This document shows, piece by piece, positions 30,150 through 41,708 of a stretch of 64,000 nucleotides of DNA. A program made the position numbers and the translations under genes. Under the pieces are notes generated by a model. It was not told where the DNA came from and made no database searches. It worked only from the letters and a program-made list of their open reading frames with translations. Each line of letters opens with the position of its first letter. Positions within the stretch are counted from its first letter, which is position 1. The DNA comes from Pteria penguin (lineage: Eukaryota > Mollusca > Bivalvia > Pterioida > Pteriidae), in assembly GCA_035048485.1 (NCBI GenBank), contig CM068581.1, forward strand, positions 8,445,430 through 8,509,429. Reading direction: 5' to 3'.

Positions 30150-31718
30150 TTATGGACATAACGACCGCTAGACTTTTTCGTCCCGTCAATTCAGATATAT
30201 CTATTGAAAAATCTAATCGCCCTTTCATCAAAATTAAATTTACAAATAAAGGCATTGATTATTTTAATTTTTGCCAAATTTTAAATCATAAGTCTGTATT
30301 AGAGAAAATACCTCCAAATACCTTCAAAAACAAAGATCCGCCATTTATTTCCTATAGCTACACACCATCAGTTGAATCCAAAATTTATTATTACAAGGGT
30401 TTCTACAGTGTCTTGATCTTAGCAATTCTACATGCCATTCTCAACCGTGTGCATGTTCCTCATCTAATTTTATATATTCTCCTTGTGGCCATGTCATTAC
30501 TAGTGATCTTGATATTGTTAAAACACCAAATTAAGAGAACTTTTACTTAAAGGTCCAAAATACAGAGAACCCAGATCATTCACACGGAGCCAACAATTTG
30601 AGAATAGTATCATCTCCTGCGAGGAATATGCTACACGATGGGCAAAAAGATAGGAAGTACAGGTCGACACTCTAGATAAAATCTATTGCAGTACTGCTGA
30701 GATCAAAATTTAAAAAATTACAAGGCTCTGTAAACACCAGATTCGAATATACTTTTTAAAGATCCTGGTGTTGTCAGAGAACTTACCTTCCTTCAAGAAC
30801 ATTATATTATTACACCGGCAGATATAAGAAATATGACTTTGACAGTGAAAGAAATAGGACTAACTTCAGTTCCAGGAAATCCTACTTATACTCTCATGAA
30901 CTTTTAGGTTTAGGAAGTACATGAGAATCATAAATCTGTCCTCAATACGTTTCATATTGACACAAATAAATTAGAGTTAGAACTTCCATATTTGTACTGC
31001 GTTCCAAAAATGCACAAAAATCCTTACAAACAACTCTTTATCGCTGGTTTCTCGACTTGTTTCACATAATCTGTATCGATGTTACTCACAAAAATATTAT
31101 CAGAAATTAAATCTGCTCTTCATAGGTATTGCGAAACAGTATATTCCAGGAATGGAATTAATCAAATGTGGATCCATAAAAATTCAAAAGAGTTGTTAGA
31201 AAATCTAAAATCAAACGTTTTACTAAAATTCACTCCATCAAGTCTTTTGACTTTTCGACTCTTTACACAACGATCCCTCATCAGAAATTAAAAAACAGAT
31301 TAGTGGAAATTATCCAAAACGCATTTAGTAGTAAAACGGAAGACACAAATTCAAATATATAGTTATAGGCTACATGTACAATAAACTTACTTTGTTATGG
31401 AAAATTCTGATTCCAAAAATAAATATACTGAAACAAATGTCATCCAGATGTTGAACTTTCTTATTGATAACATTTTTGTAGTGTTTGGAAGAATGTCTGT
31501 ATTTCAATGGATACTAACTGTGCCCCGAATCTGGCTGACATATTTCTTTACTCATACGAAGCTGAATTCATTCAGTCTTTGGTTTCGCAAGGAAAGAAAC
31601 AATTGGCTCTTGGCTTCAATTTCACCTACAGATATATAGATGACTTGCTTTCGATTAGTAATCCTTCATTCGCGGATTACCTTAGCGTCATCTATCCAAG
31701 TGAACTTGAGGTCAAAGA
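30150..31718 (+). mobile_element. Penelope-like element family B, copy 2
   Basis: The most 5'-complete PLE-B copy. It includes an N-terminal region (KIKFTNKGIDYFNFCQIL, 30152-30420), KGPKYREPRSF (about 30555), CVPKMHKNPYKQ (about 31005), FSTLYTTIPH-equivalent sequence near 31260 and YRYIDDLLSISNPSFADY (about 31625). Frameshifts are frequent, and the GIPMGT region is damaged (QWILTVP in one frame, MDTNCAPNLADIF in another). It is cut at about 31718 by a fusion with an LTR element. Confidence 0.75.
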
Positions 31719-32400
31719 AAAGTTATCTTTCGACAGTAGGCAGTACAATCACGGGCTTCAACATCAACACTCATGGCATTCACATAAGCACGGAGCTCTA
31801 ACGATCCTTCAACCTCATTGAAACCAGAACCAAGATCTTGAATATCTAGTGGCATTCTCGAGAGAGTGTCAGCGTGTGAGTTGAGCCTACCAGGTTTGTA
31901 GTGGATCTTGAAGGTAAAATCAGCAAGCTCTGCTACCCTTCGTTGTCTCGTGGCATCCAGTTTAGCTGATGACAAAATATAAGTCAATGGATTTCTGTCT
32001 GTGTATACGTCAAATGATGGACAATAGTACAAATAATCACGAAATCTCTCACATATGGCCCACTTAAGTGCTAGAAACTCTAGTTTTCCGCTGTGTAGAT
32101 GATATTTGAGTTCTGCGGGGGTCAGCGTTCTTGATGCATAGGCTATGACAGCAAGTTTATCATTGGTCTGTTTTTGTTTAGGATGGCGCCTAAACCATAC
32201 TGTGATGCGTCTGTATGAAGGATGAAGGGTTCATCAAAGTCAGGAAAAGCCATAACAGGGGATCTGACAAGCAAATCAATGAGTTCCTCTAATGTTGATT
32301 GATGAGTAGGGGTCCAAACAATCCTGTTTCCCTTGTTTACATGCCTCTTGGTCTTCTTGGATTTCTTTGATCTTTCATCATCCTTGAGTAGGGCATACAA
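31712..32400 (-). pseudogene. LTR element RNase H region
   Basis: Two frames: 32143-32400 with PFILHTDASQYGLGA (first catalytic Asp of RNase H), and 31712-32032 with YTDRNPLTYILSSAKLDAT and HADTLSRMP. A break lies at 32040-32143. No integrase HHCC or DDE region follows. Confidence 0.8.
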
Positions 32401-32454
32401 TGTACAAACAACCAGCTCTTTTACTGAAATTCTGAATATACTTACGATAGTATC

Positions 32455-33593
32455 CTAGCAAACCTTTACAGTAGTAGGATATTTTTCCATGAGCTTAACA
32501 ACAGCTTTAATGTCTTCTGGGTCCACTCGACATCCTTCGTTGGAGACTAACTGACCCAAAAATCTCACCTCTTTCCTGAAGAGTAAACACTTCTTAGGCT
32601 TGAGTTTTATACACTTTTCTCGTAATCTCCTCAAAATTTGTCGGACTCCTTCAGTATGAGTATGAAAAGTTGGGTTGAAAACCAAAACATCATCTAGATA
32701 GGGTATACACAGTTCATCTCTATATTCAGCCAAAGTTTCTACCATGAATTCCTGGAATGTTCCGGGCGCTCCTGTGAGACCAAATGGAATCCGCAAACAC
32801 TCATACAACCCCCAGGGTGTGATGAAGGCTGTAAACGGCCGACACTCTGGTTTGAACCCTGGTGATATGCCTTACCCTGATCTAGTAAAGTAAACCAATC
32901 GTTGCCCTTCAAACTGTTAAGAGAATCTTGAATGCGTGGTATAGGTCTACGAGTCTGAATAGTCTTTTGATTCAATGCTCTGTAATCAATGCTCATATCC
33001 TTCTTGCGTACACAGACCATAGGACTAGAATAAGGCGACGCAGATTTCTGAATCCATCCCCTGTTGACTAAGTCAACAACATAGTCCATTACCTCTTTGT
33101 AAAGTGATGGTGGTACAGAAATGTATGTCTTCTGGACTGGCATCTTGTCATGTAGCACAATGTTCAATTGCAGGTCTGGTGCATTACCAATATCGTCATC
33201 ATCACGAGAAAATGATTCACACTCCTCCCTCAACATAGCTCGAACATCTGATATCTGTTCAGCGGTCAGAACGTTTTCATCCAACTCAACATCGGGATCC
33301 CATTGACTAGACTGTACATGTATCTTACCTTTGGATCCAGTGTGTATTATGGGGTCAAGCCATTGCTCTGCTTCAACTGACCTAGTATCACTCTGTGAAT
33401 TACCTTTTGGCAAAGTGTGATCAGGACTCTTAAGTGAGACAACAGACTTTATAAAAGTCAGGTAACCTATAATCTGGCCATGATAAAGTGACACTTTCGA
33501 CGACATGTCATTAGCTACAGGGATAGATATCTTACTGAATGTACCCTTTCTCAAACTTACCATTGTAGATTCCGCCTTGACCTTTTCAAGCAA
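32455..33593 (-). pseudogene. LTR element reverse transcriptase
   Basis: Frame 32739-33593 has SPYSSPMVCVRKKD, DYRALNQKT and DWFTLLDQGKAYHQG. Frame 32455-32808 has LRIPFGLTGAPGTFQ, PYLDDVLVF (catalytic YLDD) and VRFLGQLVSNEGCRVDP. The segment between KKD and DYRALN is a few residues shorter than usual in this family. A frameshift near 32800 splits the palm. Confidence 0.85.
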
Positions 33594-33856
33594 CTACCAT
33601 TAGGTTCAAACAATGCAAACCTGTCACCCTGTACAAGATTAGACCTAACATGACACTTAACATCCTGAATAGAGTTTGATCCAATAGTAACACCGCACTT
33701 TCCAACTCTGACTACACCTATTACCTCAGGGGTTACCTTCTCCTTGTGAATAATGTCAGCAACTGCCTTGGACACCTTAGGGTCATGGTCCTTCAAAATG
33801 GCTTGTAAATCACCTTCAAAATATGATATTACATTAAAACCAATGATAGGATTCTC

Positions 33857-34255
33857 TCAGTACATGTTACATACAAGAAATGGTACAGTAAATGATTGAT
33901 CTGTAATGTTTACATTCAGATTCACAAATCCTTCAAAAGGTATAGAAATATTTTTTGCACATTTTACAGTAAGATCATTATTCAAAAGTTCAGATATGTC
34001 ATGCATCTCAACATCAGGTAAATATTTCAATAACCAATTTTTGCTCACTAAGCTCACCTGAGCACAAGTGTCCCATAGAACACTATAACATTGATTTTCA
34101 ACTTTGACCTGTATTAGACACTCATCTCCCACGAGACCAATAATCTTATTGTAACCTTTTGGTGACATTGCTAAATGATTTAAATTTACATTTCTAATTA
34201 AATTCACAACATCGTAATTATTAGTCAAATCTGAATGGGGTCTGTCCTGGACCAC
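33857..34255 (-). pseudogene. LTR element aspartic protease
   Basis: Open frame with VLWDTCAQVSLVSKNWL, aligned with the D-[ST]-G active site of retropepsins. Here the Gly position is Cys (DTC). It lies between the zinc knuckle and the RT, as expected. Linking sequence continues at 33557-33796. Confidence 0.7.
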
Positions 34256-34281
34256 TGGGTCCCCCTTTCCAGCAGCCCTTG

Positions 34282-34536
34282 TCAGTTTCCCGACTGCGAT
34301 GATTGTGTCTTCTGGCGTGTCGGACAGTTTGGCTTTTTGTGGTCATCAGCGCCACAGGACCAGCAGTGTCTACAGCTACGCGGAATTCTTTTTACACGCT
34401 GGACAGCCTTGTCCGTTGTATGGTTTCCTTGTGTCGCTCCCGGAAGACGGACGACTGTTGCGAAGCTCTGCAACTTCTGTTTGTAACGCTTTAATTTCGG
34501 AAGTAAAGGTGCTGACGGCTCCGGATAACGCATCAT
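34282..34536 (-). pseudogene. Gag zinc knuckle
   Basis: CWSCGADDHKKPNC fits C-x2-C-x4-H-x4-C, the nucleocapsid knuckle. It is in a different frame from the main gag ORF, which ends at CPACKKNSA, so there is one frameshift at the gag end. Confidence 0.75.
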
Positions 34537-35365
34537 CAGTGGATACAGTGTTAATATCTGTTATTCCCCTTTTTGAACGTCGTTCGTTTTCTCGGATAAC
34601 GATTCTAGTCAAGGCTTGAATCAGATCTACGTCTCGTGGGTTTTCAGCTTCAAGGTAGGGACGGAATTCTTGTCTGATTGATAAGTTCTTGAGTCCGGTT
34701 TGAACGGAACGCCTAAACAAACCCTGAACTAGTTCTGGAGAAAACTTATCACTGGAGTCCTCTGACTCTGACAAAACTTTGTTCCTGAGGTCCATCGCAC
34801 GGATGAGAAAATCACATGGTCCCTCCTTGTTGCCTTGTACTAGTGAGCCTAAGTCGCCATATAATTCAGTAGGTGTCTTCTCATTATAACGTAGAATCTC
34901 CTTTATATTTGATAACGCTAAATCCTGGCGTGAGTCAAGGTAGTTGCGTAAGGACGCTGCTGCTGTTGGTATTGCCTTAATAATACCATCCACTATCTCT
35001 GCTTCAGAATGACCCTGCGACTGCGCATTTCTAATTTGTCGGATCACACTTGCATAGGATATACCGTTTCTGTCGATTTCACCGCTAATTTTGAACGTTT
35101 TGTGGACTTTGAAGGTCGGCTCTGCAGGCTGGTTAACTGTCACTGTAAGTAATTTTATGACCTTCTTTATTGTGGGTCTTCCGCCATCTCGCTCTTGACG
35201 CACTTCGTTTAACCAATCTAACACAACTTTCACTAGTTTATCCCGATTAAGTGTATCTAAGTCTTCGACATCAAGGTTTTTACTCTTTATGACTGTCTTC
35301 AACTGCTCCACTGTAGCAAGGTAAAATCTCCCTGTTACCTCGTACTCCGTCTCAACATCCGCCAT
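34376..35365 (-). CDS. LTR element Gag-like protein
   Basis: A long open frame. An upstream Met exists at 35404, but it overlaps the primer-binding site, so the start MADVETEYEV at 35365 is preferred. The protein has a charged N-terminus, a helix-rich capsid-like middle (SYASVIRQIRNAQSQGHSE, KEGPCDFLIRAMDLRNKV), a coiled-coil-like C-terminal segment and a final CPACKK. Gag of Ty3-type elements forms the particle and binds RNA through the knuckle, which is frameshifted here. The openness of this frame contrasts with the broken pol. Confidence 0.75.
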   Translation of the reverse strand: MADVETEYEVTGRFYLATVEQLKTVIKSKNLDVEDLDTLNRDKLVKVVLDWLNEVRQERDGGRPTIKKVIKLLTVTVNQPAEPTFKVHKTFKISGEIDRNGISYASVIRQIRNAQSQGHSEAEIVDGIIKAIPTAAASLRNYLDSRQDLALSNIKEILRYNEKTPTELYGDLGSLVQGNKEGPCDFLIRAMDLRNKVLSESEDSSDKFSPELVQGLFRRSVQTGLKNLSIRQEFRPYLEAENPRDVDLIQALTRIVIRENERRSKRGITDINTVSTDDALSGAVSTFTSEIKALQTEVAELRNSRPSSGSDTRKPYNGQGCPACKKNSA

Positions 35366-35385
35366 TTCTGAGTCTGAGCCTTTGT

Positions 35386-35403
35386 ATCCCGGACGAGCCC
35401 CCA
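35386..35403 (-). other. Primer-binding site, tRNA-Pro type
   Basis: Minus-strand TGGGGGCTCGTCCGGGAT lies two bases after the LTR end ...GTTACA. It is the same 18-mer as the tRNA-Pro primer site known from murine gammaretroviruses. Confidence 0.85.
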
Positions 35404-35405
35404 AA

Positions 35406-35534
35406 TGTAACGTGGGATGCTTAGCTCCTTACGACTATACGATAGAGGATTGCCACCTGACGGCCAACCTGAGAAAAACAAGGAGAGAAATTATAAACTT
35501 GTACACTTTTAATCAAACATCCGGGAACTGAACA
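35406..35534 (-). repeat. Probable 5' LTR (129 bp)
   Basis: On the minus strand it runs TGTTCAGTTCCCGG... to ...CCCACGTTACA, with TGT/ACA ends, and abuts the primer site. Its first 68 bp recur exactly at 36009-36076. The LTR could instead extend to 36076. Confidence 0.6.
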
Positions 35535-36008
35535 TTATATCCAATATAATTTATGAATAACAATTGAACATAATAAATCATTTTGTATCATCGGCATTCA
35601 TGAAAAGAATCTCAGAAAACATGGTAAAATTCTGAAAGTAAAGACAGTATTAAACATTGAAATTTCTGATCCAAGAAGGATAACTCTGTATTTTGAAAAA
35701 GTAATGGAATGAATTTCTTTGGTTAAAATATAGGTAAAATTACAATTCTAATTAATATCTGCATCTAAATAAGAAATAATAGTGATTAATTTTGATAATA
35801 ACCTGAAATAAATGTCAAAATTAATAATAACAAGCCAAATCAAGGGACCTATGACTTGAAAAACACGTGTAGTCAATGTGCGCTTCACAACCAATATTCC
35901 AGAAAATACAACATATGCAAGGGTAAAACTGCAATAAACAAATGGACCGATGCATAATATGGTTATAAAAAGACATATGAATCTACAAATAACAGGAATA
36001 AATGAATT
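35535..36008. other. Sequence between LTR-like direct repeats
   Basis: AT-rich, no gene recognised. The minus-strand open frame at 35748-36023 is hydrophobic and low in information. Confidence 0.4.
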
Positions 36009-36076
36009 ACCTGAGAAAAACAAGGAGAGAAATTATAAACTTGTACACTTTTAATCAAACATCCGGGAACTGAACA
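36009..36076 (-). repeat. 68-bp exact repeat of LTR 5' part
   Basis: Identical to 35467-35534, offset by 542 bp. Either a truncated second LTR or the far end of a longer LTR with an internal direct repeat. Confidence 0.85.
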
Positions 36077-36409
36077 ACCGCGCTAAAACTGGGAGAACTT
36101 TGCAATGCAAGATTTCAAAACGTCGCCAAATACAAACTGGAAACAAAATATACATTACCAAAAATTTTCGGCCCTCTCATAATCCCCATACAAAATGTAC
36201 CAGTAACACAAAACTTGAAAATGAAAAGCCACGGTGAGGTATAGGGGTGTTTTTGTGTTTTACTTTAATGGGGGTCTCTGTTTTCAATGCGATATGATGG
36301 AAACTTCAAATGGTACTCTTTTTCATAGAAACTTCTCAATTCATTATAACATGTAGCTCTATGGAAAACCAATTGCTACATTAATACCATATAGCTAGCA
36401 ATATTCTCA
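36077..36409. other. Intergenic, nothing recognised
   Basis: No gene or repeat recognised. Confidence 0.4.
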
Positions 36410-37120
36410 AAGAAGGGCCATATGAATAGTACCCAACAAAATAAGGAATCAATTCTTGGATTTGAATGAAATAACTCTCTAGAATCTTAAAATGTACTGA
36501 ATACTGGTGTTAAAATCATTTATTGCTTGAAGACAAGATAAAGAGTCTGACAAAAGTTTACCCTTCAAATTTGTATTCTGTTTGATTTGAAGTAATTCTA
36601 ATAATATTGCTTTAGATTCGACTGAAAATATGGAATCATCCGTATAATACAATTTATGTTTTGAATACAAAATCTTAATTTCTGAAAAAAGATGGTATGT
36701 AAGAGAGAATTGTTATCTTGTTATCGTTGATTATGTCAGCATCTTCAATATATGGTTTAACACGTAAACCTAAACTTTTCATACTATTTGAATATTATTG
36801 TATATATGTTCATTGTACGGTTTATACACACAATCAAACGCAGGGTTCCAAGGATATGAATATAGCATAATCATGTATTGTTAAGTAAATTTTAGTATAC
36901 TTTCATTTAAAGAGGGTTCACCAGCTTCAGCATACAAACTATGTATAGATGAAGTTCTGAATGCACCAAGACTCAAACGTCAGCTTGGTGATGTATGGTA
37001 TCCAGAAACTGCAAAATAGGACATTTTGGCTGATCCATAGACACTATAACCATAATCCAGCTTTGATCGAACCAGCGGTAAATGATGTTGGAGCAAGGTT
37101 GTAGAACCAGATAAACCTTT
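36410..37120 (-). pseudogene. I-like LINE: RT C-terminus + RNase H start
   Basis: The minus strand reads from the right: LVRSKLDYGYSVYGSAK, LSLGAFRTSSIHSLYAEAG, NPAFDCVYKPYN. The RNase H follows as YYTDDSIFSVESKAILLEL and DSLSCLQAINDFN (36479-36670). It is the uninterrupted counterpart of the 26462-28560 copy. Several stops. Confidence 0.75.
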
Positions 37121-37454
37121 CAATGCGTGCAAAGTAGGCCAAACTCCAAGGTCATCGACCTTGATGTCATTTCAAAGGGCTGCATTTGTTGAGTTTGCAT
37201 GCCAGATATGAAGGTGTCTACTTCTTACGGTTCAAAGGTTAAAGTTGACAACAGACTTACAAACATACAGCAAGCAAATAGATAGGACAAAAACAGTATG
37301 CCACTGATCTTTCGATCCGGGGTATAAATATAGGTTTGGATGGTTTAATGTGTGCCTTGCTCTATGTCAATATCTAATTTTGTACCCGTGGCTACAGGCT
37401 GGTGACCGTAGCTGTTATCTTGGCATAACCTATATATGAACTCGTCGGTATTTT

Positions 37455-37735
37455 AATACAGAGGTTAATTTGTTTGTTTATTACTTAACGTCACACGTTA
37501 CACCTCGAAAACTGCACGTATTTTTGTGACGGTATCTGACTGATTTGGACATATGCAACGGAGCCACCCGAAGCAGTGAGGGATTTTAACGTGCATGTGA
37601 TAAGGTGATATCAGACATCGTTTTGCTGTCTTATCCGAAAGATAAAACACCGGCATGACCTGAGAGGGCTCGTACCTGCGACCTCCCGGTCACACGATGA
37701 GCGCTCGACCAGTAAGCCACAAAGGTCATTCCAAT
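37455..37735 (-). mobile_element. Diverged tRNA-derived SINE
   Basis: Shares with 4336-4611 the blocks GACGGTATCTGACTGAT, CAGTGAGGGATTTTAACGTG and CACCGGCATGACC. The tRNA head is degenerate. No duplication found. Confidence 0.75.
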
Positions 37736-37868
37736 ACGTCAGTAAAAGCTTGTCTGTTCTAAACAAGAGTGTTACAATACCAATCCTTACACTGCTAATA
37801 GTGGAAAGAAAAACGTGGCAACGACGTAGCTATGTTGTTAAAACGACAAAGTATGTCATGGACACTAC

Positions 37869-38100
37869 CTAATATATTGTTTCCGGTGGAAGACTGGCTA
37901 TGGGGGAACACTCACTCTGTAGCAAGTTGTAGAGTGAGACTTCCCCAGGGGGAAGGTTCTGTTTTAGAGGCAACCTTCCCCGAGGGGTCTTGCTCCTGAG
38001 TGAGATTTGCCCCAGGGGAAAGTCTCGCTCTAAAGTAGGACCGCCAGGGAAAAGTCTCACTCTTGAGTAGGACCGCCGGGGAAAGTCTGGCTATAGGGGA
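37869..38100. repeat. GC-richer imperfect short repeats
   Basis: Irregular repeats of gggGAAAGTCTCGCTC / GAGTAGGACCGCCGGGG with period about 35-45 bp. No gene. Confidence 0.6.
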
Positions 38101-38580
38101 ACGCTCACTATATAGCAAAGGCTCTCCGCATCCCTGATAACATCTTTTACTTTCCATTCTCTCCCTGTCTTAACTTTAACCCTGGCTCTTCGTGCCATCT
38201 CCTCTTCACTTGTGCTATAAAGTGCAACACTACTGAGACTTCTTGGCACTCCAAGCCATAAATAACCATTCACCATTCTTTCCATCTGCTCCACTAGTAC
38301 TGTTGTTAACGGGACATCATACACGAAAAGCGGTCACAACAAACGTGGGAAAACACAATGTTGATAGATTCAAGTGTTGTACGTCCCTGGAATATTGCAT
38401 TTTTGCACTGCTGACATCCATTCTTCTACTTGTCTGCACATCTCCTTTACATTTTGATGATCTGGAAATGTTTCGTCAAATGCTTAACCCAAGCTTTTCA
38501 CTGGTTTCTCCTTCACTGTTGGAATCCGTTCTTCGTCTATTTTGAATGTAAACGCTTGCATTTTCAACACTAGCCTTCTT
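38095..38580 (-). pseudogene. Non-LTR RT C-terminal fragment (third family)
   Basis: The minus strand reads RIPTVKEKPVKSLGKAFD, NIPGTYNT, then YDVPLTTVLVEQMERMVNGY, LWLGVPRSLSSVALYS and VKTGREWKVKD. I recognise this block order from the post-palm region of a widespread animal non-LTR element (name uncertain). A stop lies after GTYNT. Confidence 0.65.
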
Positions 38581-39389
38581 GACTTAACTGACTTGAATTC
38601 TCGTCCATGTTACTAGATCGTCTATGTTACTAGACCGTCCATCTTACTAGATCGTATATATGTTCAGATATTTATTTCTGAATATGAGTAGAAATTTATA
38701 TACATACATAAGTGCTCATACATATACATTATATACATAAACATTATACACACATACTTAGATATAAATACATATGAATTCTATTACAATCCATCCCAGT
38801 TTCTTTTTCAAGGATATAATACTGTATATTAATTAAACACATTGCTTATAATTATATAAAAGTACTCTTAAATAGTTGGGGAGGTTTGTCAGAGATATTG
38901 TCTGCTTTTTGCATTTTGTGGAATATACAAAATATTTTAAATGAAAAATAATGATATTTTCAGCGCTACATTTGATTGTGTGTGGTCAAATAGTTACTTT
39001 TCGAAGTGAAAGTTTTATATCAGTATTAAAGTTGTTAAGAAAGGGCAAGAACTGTCTGTAAAGGTTTTGAACATTACGACATTCCCAAAACAAGCGACAA
39101 ATTGTTAGTTTAAACATATTTTATTTCATTCTGATAACATAAAATAGGATTAGGCAAAAGTTATAACAACATTACAATAGCCTTCTCCTAATCATATAAA
39201 ACATATAGTTGTCAAGATGGCAACTTATAACATATGTACAACATATTAAGTGCAAGTTTTTGAACATACATGTATAATAATATGTAGTAATAATGAATTA
39301 AAATAATACATCTTACTGCAAGAGAAAGAGAGAGGGAAGGGATTCTGGTACGATAACTTTAACTGGCTTTAATACGCTGTTATAGATCT
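38581..39389. other. AT-rich spacer
   Basis: Short repeats of TACTAGAYCGTC (38600-38660) and dispersed ATACATA. No gene. Confidence 0.5.
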
Positions 39390-40109
39390 ATGAAAATCGT
39401 TTAGTTTGCTTTATATAATCTTGAACTGATAACATAATCAATTCGTTTTGTTTTACTGTGTATGTATCCTCTTTTCCAAATAAAAGTGTTGCAATATCGA
39501 GGGGATAAAACATATGTAACTTTTCAAGTAGACTGGTTCTTTGATTCTTGTACAATATGCATTCTAGTAAATAATGTGATACGTCTTCTTCAACGGGGTG
39601 AATTAATAAGATTTACTCTAAACAGATCATAGTTAAGATTGCTGCACATATTACGAAGTCTGGTTAAGATGATGTTAAATTTTCTGTTTCCTATATGAAA
39701 ATAATCAGGTACAATATGAATGTCCCTTTCACAGCGTAGATAATACTTAAATTGATCAGAATTAAAATTATGTCTAATATCTGGATCGAGCTCATTCCAG
39801 AGTTTTATAGTAGAAGGAAAAAAAGAGTTTCTAGTGCTTTGAAGTCTGTAATTCGGAAGAGTGAAGTCATCATTATTTCTAACATTGTAAGTATTGTGTC
39901 TAACTAATGGTTCTACAATTTCATTCAGGTGTAGTTTTATTATGAATTTTATGAAATAAGTTAAGCTTTTTTCTTTTTCGCCTGTCTTTTAAAATTTCCC
40001 ACCCAGTCTCGAAGTATAAAGCTTCCCTAGAAGCAAATAATGGTAAACCTGTAACTACCCTAGCTGCTTGTAATTGGATTTTTTCTAATTTATCTTCATC
40101 CTTCATCAA
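39390..40109 (-). pseudogene. LINE ORF2 C-terminal region
   Basis: KIQLQAARVVTGLPLFASR and ILKDRRKRKKLNLFHKI (39921-40109). With a frameshift it goes on to NSFFPSTIKLWNELD, then a Cys/His cluster (VEEDVSHYLLEC) and a terminal YIKQTKRFS before a stop near 39397. Confidence 0.7.
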
Positions 40110-40791
40110 TACTCATACCTCCCCATACTTCACACGCGTACTCTAATATAGGTAGTATAAACGTGGTATATATTTTACTTAAAGATTTTCTACTCAAAGT
40201 GAATTTTAGTTTACGTAGGACATTTATTTCTTTCAGTGCAGATTTGCAAATATTGTCAATATGACTGGACCATTTAGCATTCGAAGAAAATGTGAGACCT
40301 AGATGTTTATGAACTGGAGAAGAGTTAATCAAAGTATTATTGAATTCTAGGGATATAGATTCATTGCGATTACTTATCATTAGGATTTCAGTTTTAGAAG
40401 GATTAAAGGTTACTTTCCATTTTTTTGACCATTCGTGGAGGCGTTTAAGATCCCTATCTAATGACTCCTTGGTTTCGATAATACTATCTGAACAGGCAGA
40501 AATGGAAGTATCATCGGCAAACAGACGGGCCACGTTATGTAAATTATCGGCAATAGCATTTACATAAAGCAAGAATAGAAAAGGACCAAGAACCGACCCT
40601 TGAGGAACACTAGCATTTACAGATCGAAATTCCGAATTAGAACTATTAAGAAAAACAGACTGACGTCTATTCGCGAGATAATTTTCAAAGAAAGCGAGTA
40701 AAGATCCCCCTATCCCACGACCCCTCATTTTTATTAGTAAATCTTTGTGCCAGACTTTGTCGAATGCTTTAGATATATCACAAAATACCAT
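40096..40791 (-). pseudogene. LINE ORF2 reverse transcriptase palm/thumb
   Basis: 231 codons open: FCDISKAFDKVWHKDLL (first Asp), ASVPQGSVLGPFLFLLYVN, RLFADDTSI (catalytic FADD), then LGLTFSSNAKWSSHI and FILPILEYACEVWGG. All catalytic residues are present. The fingers are in another frame at 41048-41509. Confidence 0.85.
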
Positions 40792-41047
40792 GCATGTAGA
40801 TTTGCCTTCTTCTAGCTATAGATTCATACACACCGTGTTGTAAATTTCTATTAATTGATATATGGTAGAGTTATTTGGCAAGAAACCTGATTGCAGCCTG
40901 TAGATCAAATTATTTTCCATCATAAAGTTGTGAATTTGCTTATGGATTATTCTTTCGAATAATTTGCCTACGGTACTAAGAAGGGAAATAGGACGGTAAT
41001 TTGATGGAATTTTTAAATATTAGCATGACTTTTGATTGTTTCCAAAG

Positions 41048-41509
41048 TCAAGGAAATGTACATTTAGCAAGACATTTATTGAACAAAATTTGAAGAGGAT
41101 AACTAACTGCATATTGAGTACCTTTTAACATTTGGTGGCTTATTTCATCTATTCCTGATGCTTTATGTAGTCGAAGAGAACCTATTATATCTTCTATTTC
41201 GCTCTGTTCGATACTAATATTTTCGATTGTATTCAATGATCTTTTTTCAAAGTTTGGTTCGTCTGTCGAGTCAACTTCTATATTTGAAATACTTGCAAAA
41301 TAATCGTTTAAAATATCAGCTTTCTCTTTATCACTTATCGCGATTTCGTTGTTATTCGGAATCAGTAGCGGTGGTAGGGTAAAATAATGGTTGTTATCTT
41401 TAATAAGTGGTCTAATAATTTTCCAGAAATCTTTGTGGTTAGTGCTGGAAAATGAATTTAAGTTCTCATATAGGTCAAGAAAGTAGTTTTGTTTCGCAGC
41501 TTTTTTCAT
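41048..41509 (-). pseudogene. LINE ORF2 linker and RT fingers
   Basis: FWKIIRPLIKDNN and LRLHKASGIDEISHQMLKGT match the usual start of jockey/CR1 RTs (K..G.D.I...+LK). It is followed by 250 bp of broken frame before the palm. Confidence 0.75.
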
Positions 41510-41708
41510 ATTGTTAACATGATTTCTTTGTATTCTATAATTTTCCTTTATGACTGCAGATCCGTGTTTTGCCTTTTTCCTAAGTCTATCGCGTTTTCTA
41601 ATTTCTAATCGTAGGGTTTGTCTGTCTGTCTAATAGTCACCGAATTGGATGGTATATACTGTTTTGCTAATTCTATAAATTTATGTGTAAATAGATCAGA
41701 AGCTTTAA

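Larger units (their letters stand above)
31719..35534 (-). mobile_element. Ty3/gypsy-like LTR retrotransposon, 3'-truncated
   Basis: Minus-strand element. The right end is an LTR-like segment, then a primer site, gag, zinc knuckle, protease, RT and RNase H. The RNase H ends near 31720 where PLE-B sequence begins, so integrase and the 3' LTR are missing. The Pol domain order (PR-RT-RH) fits Ty3/gypsy. Pol is split by frameshifts, while gag is open over about 330 codons. Confidence 0.85.

Noticed and set aside
37912..38157. GC-richer ORFs with Pro/Ser repeats
   Set aside because: They cover an imperfect short tandem repeat and run into a LINE RT fragment in another frame.
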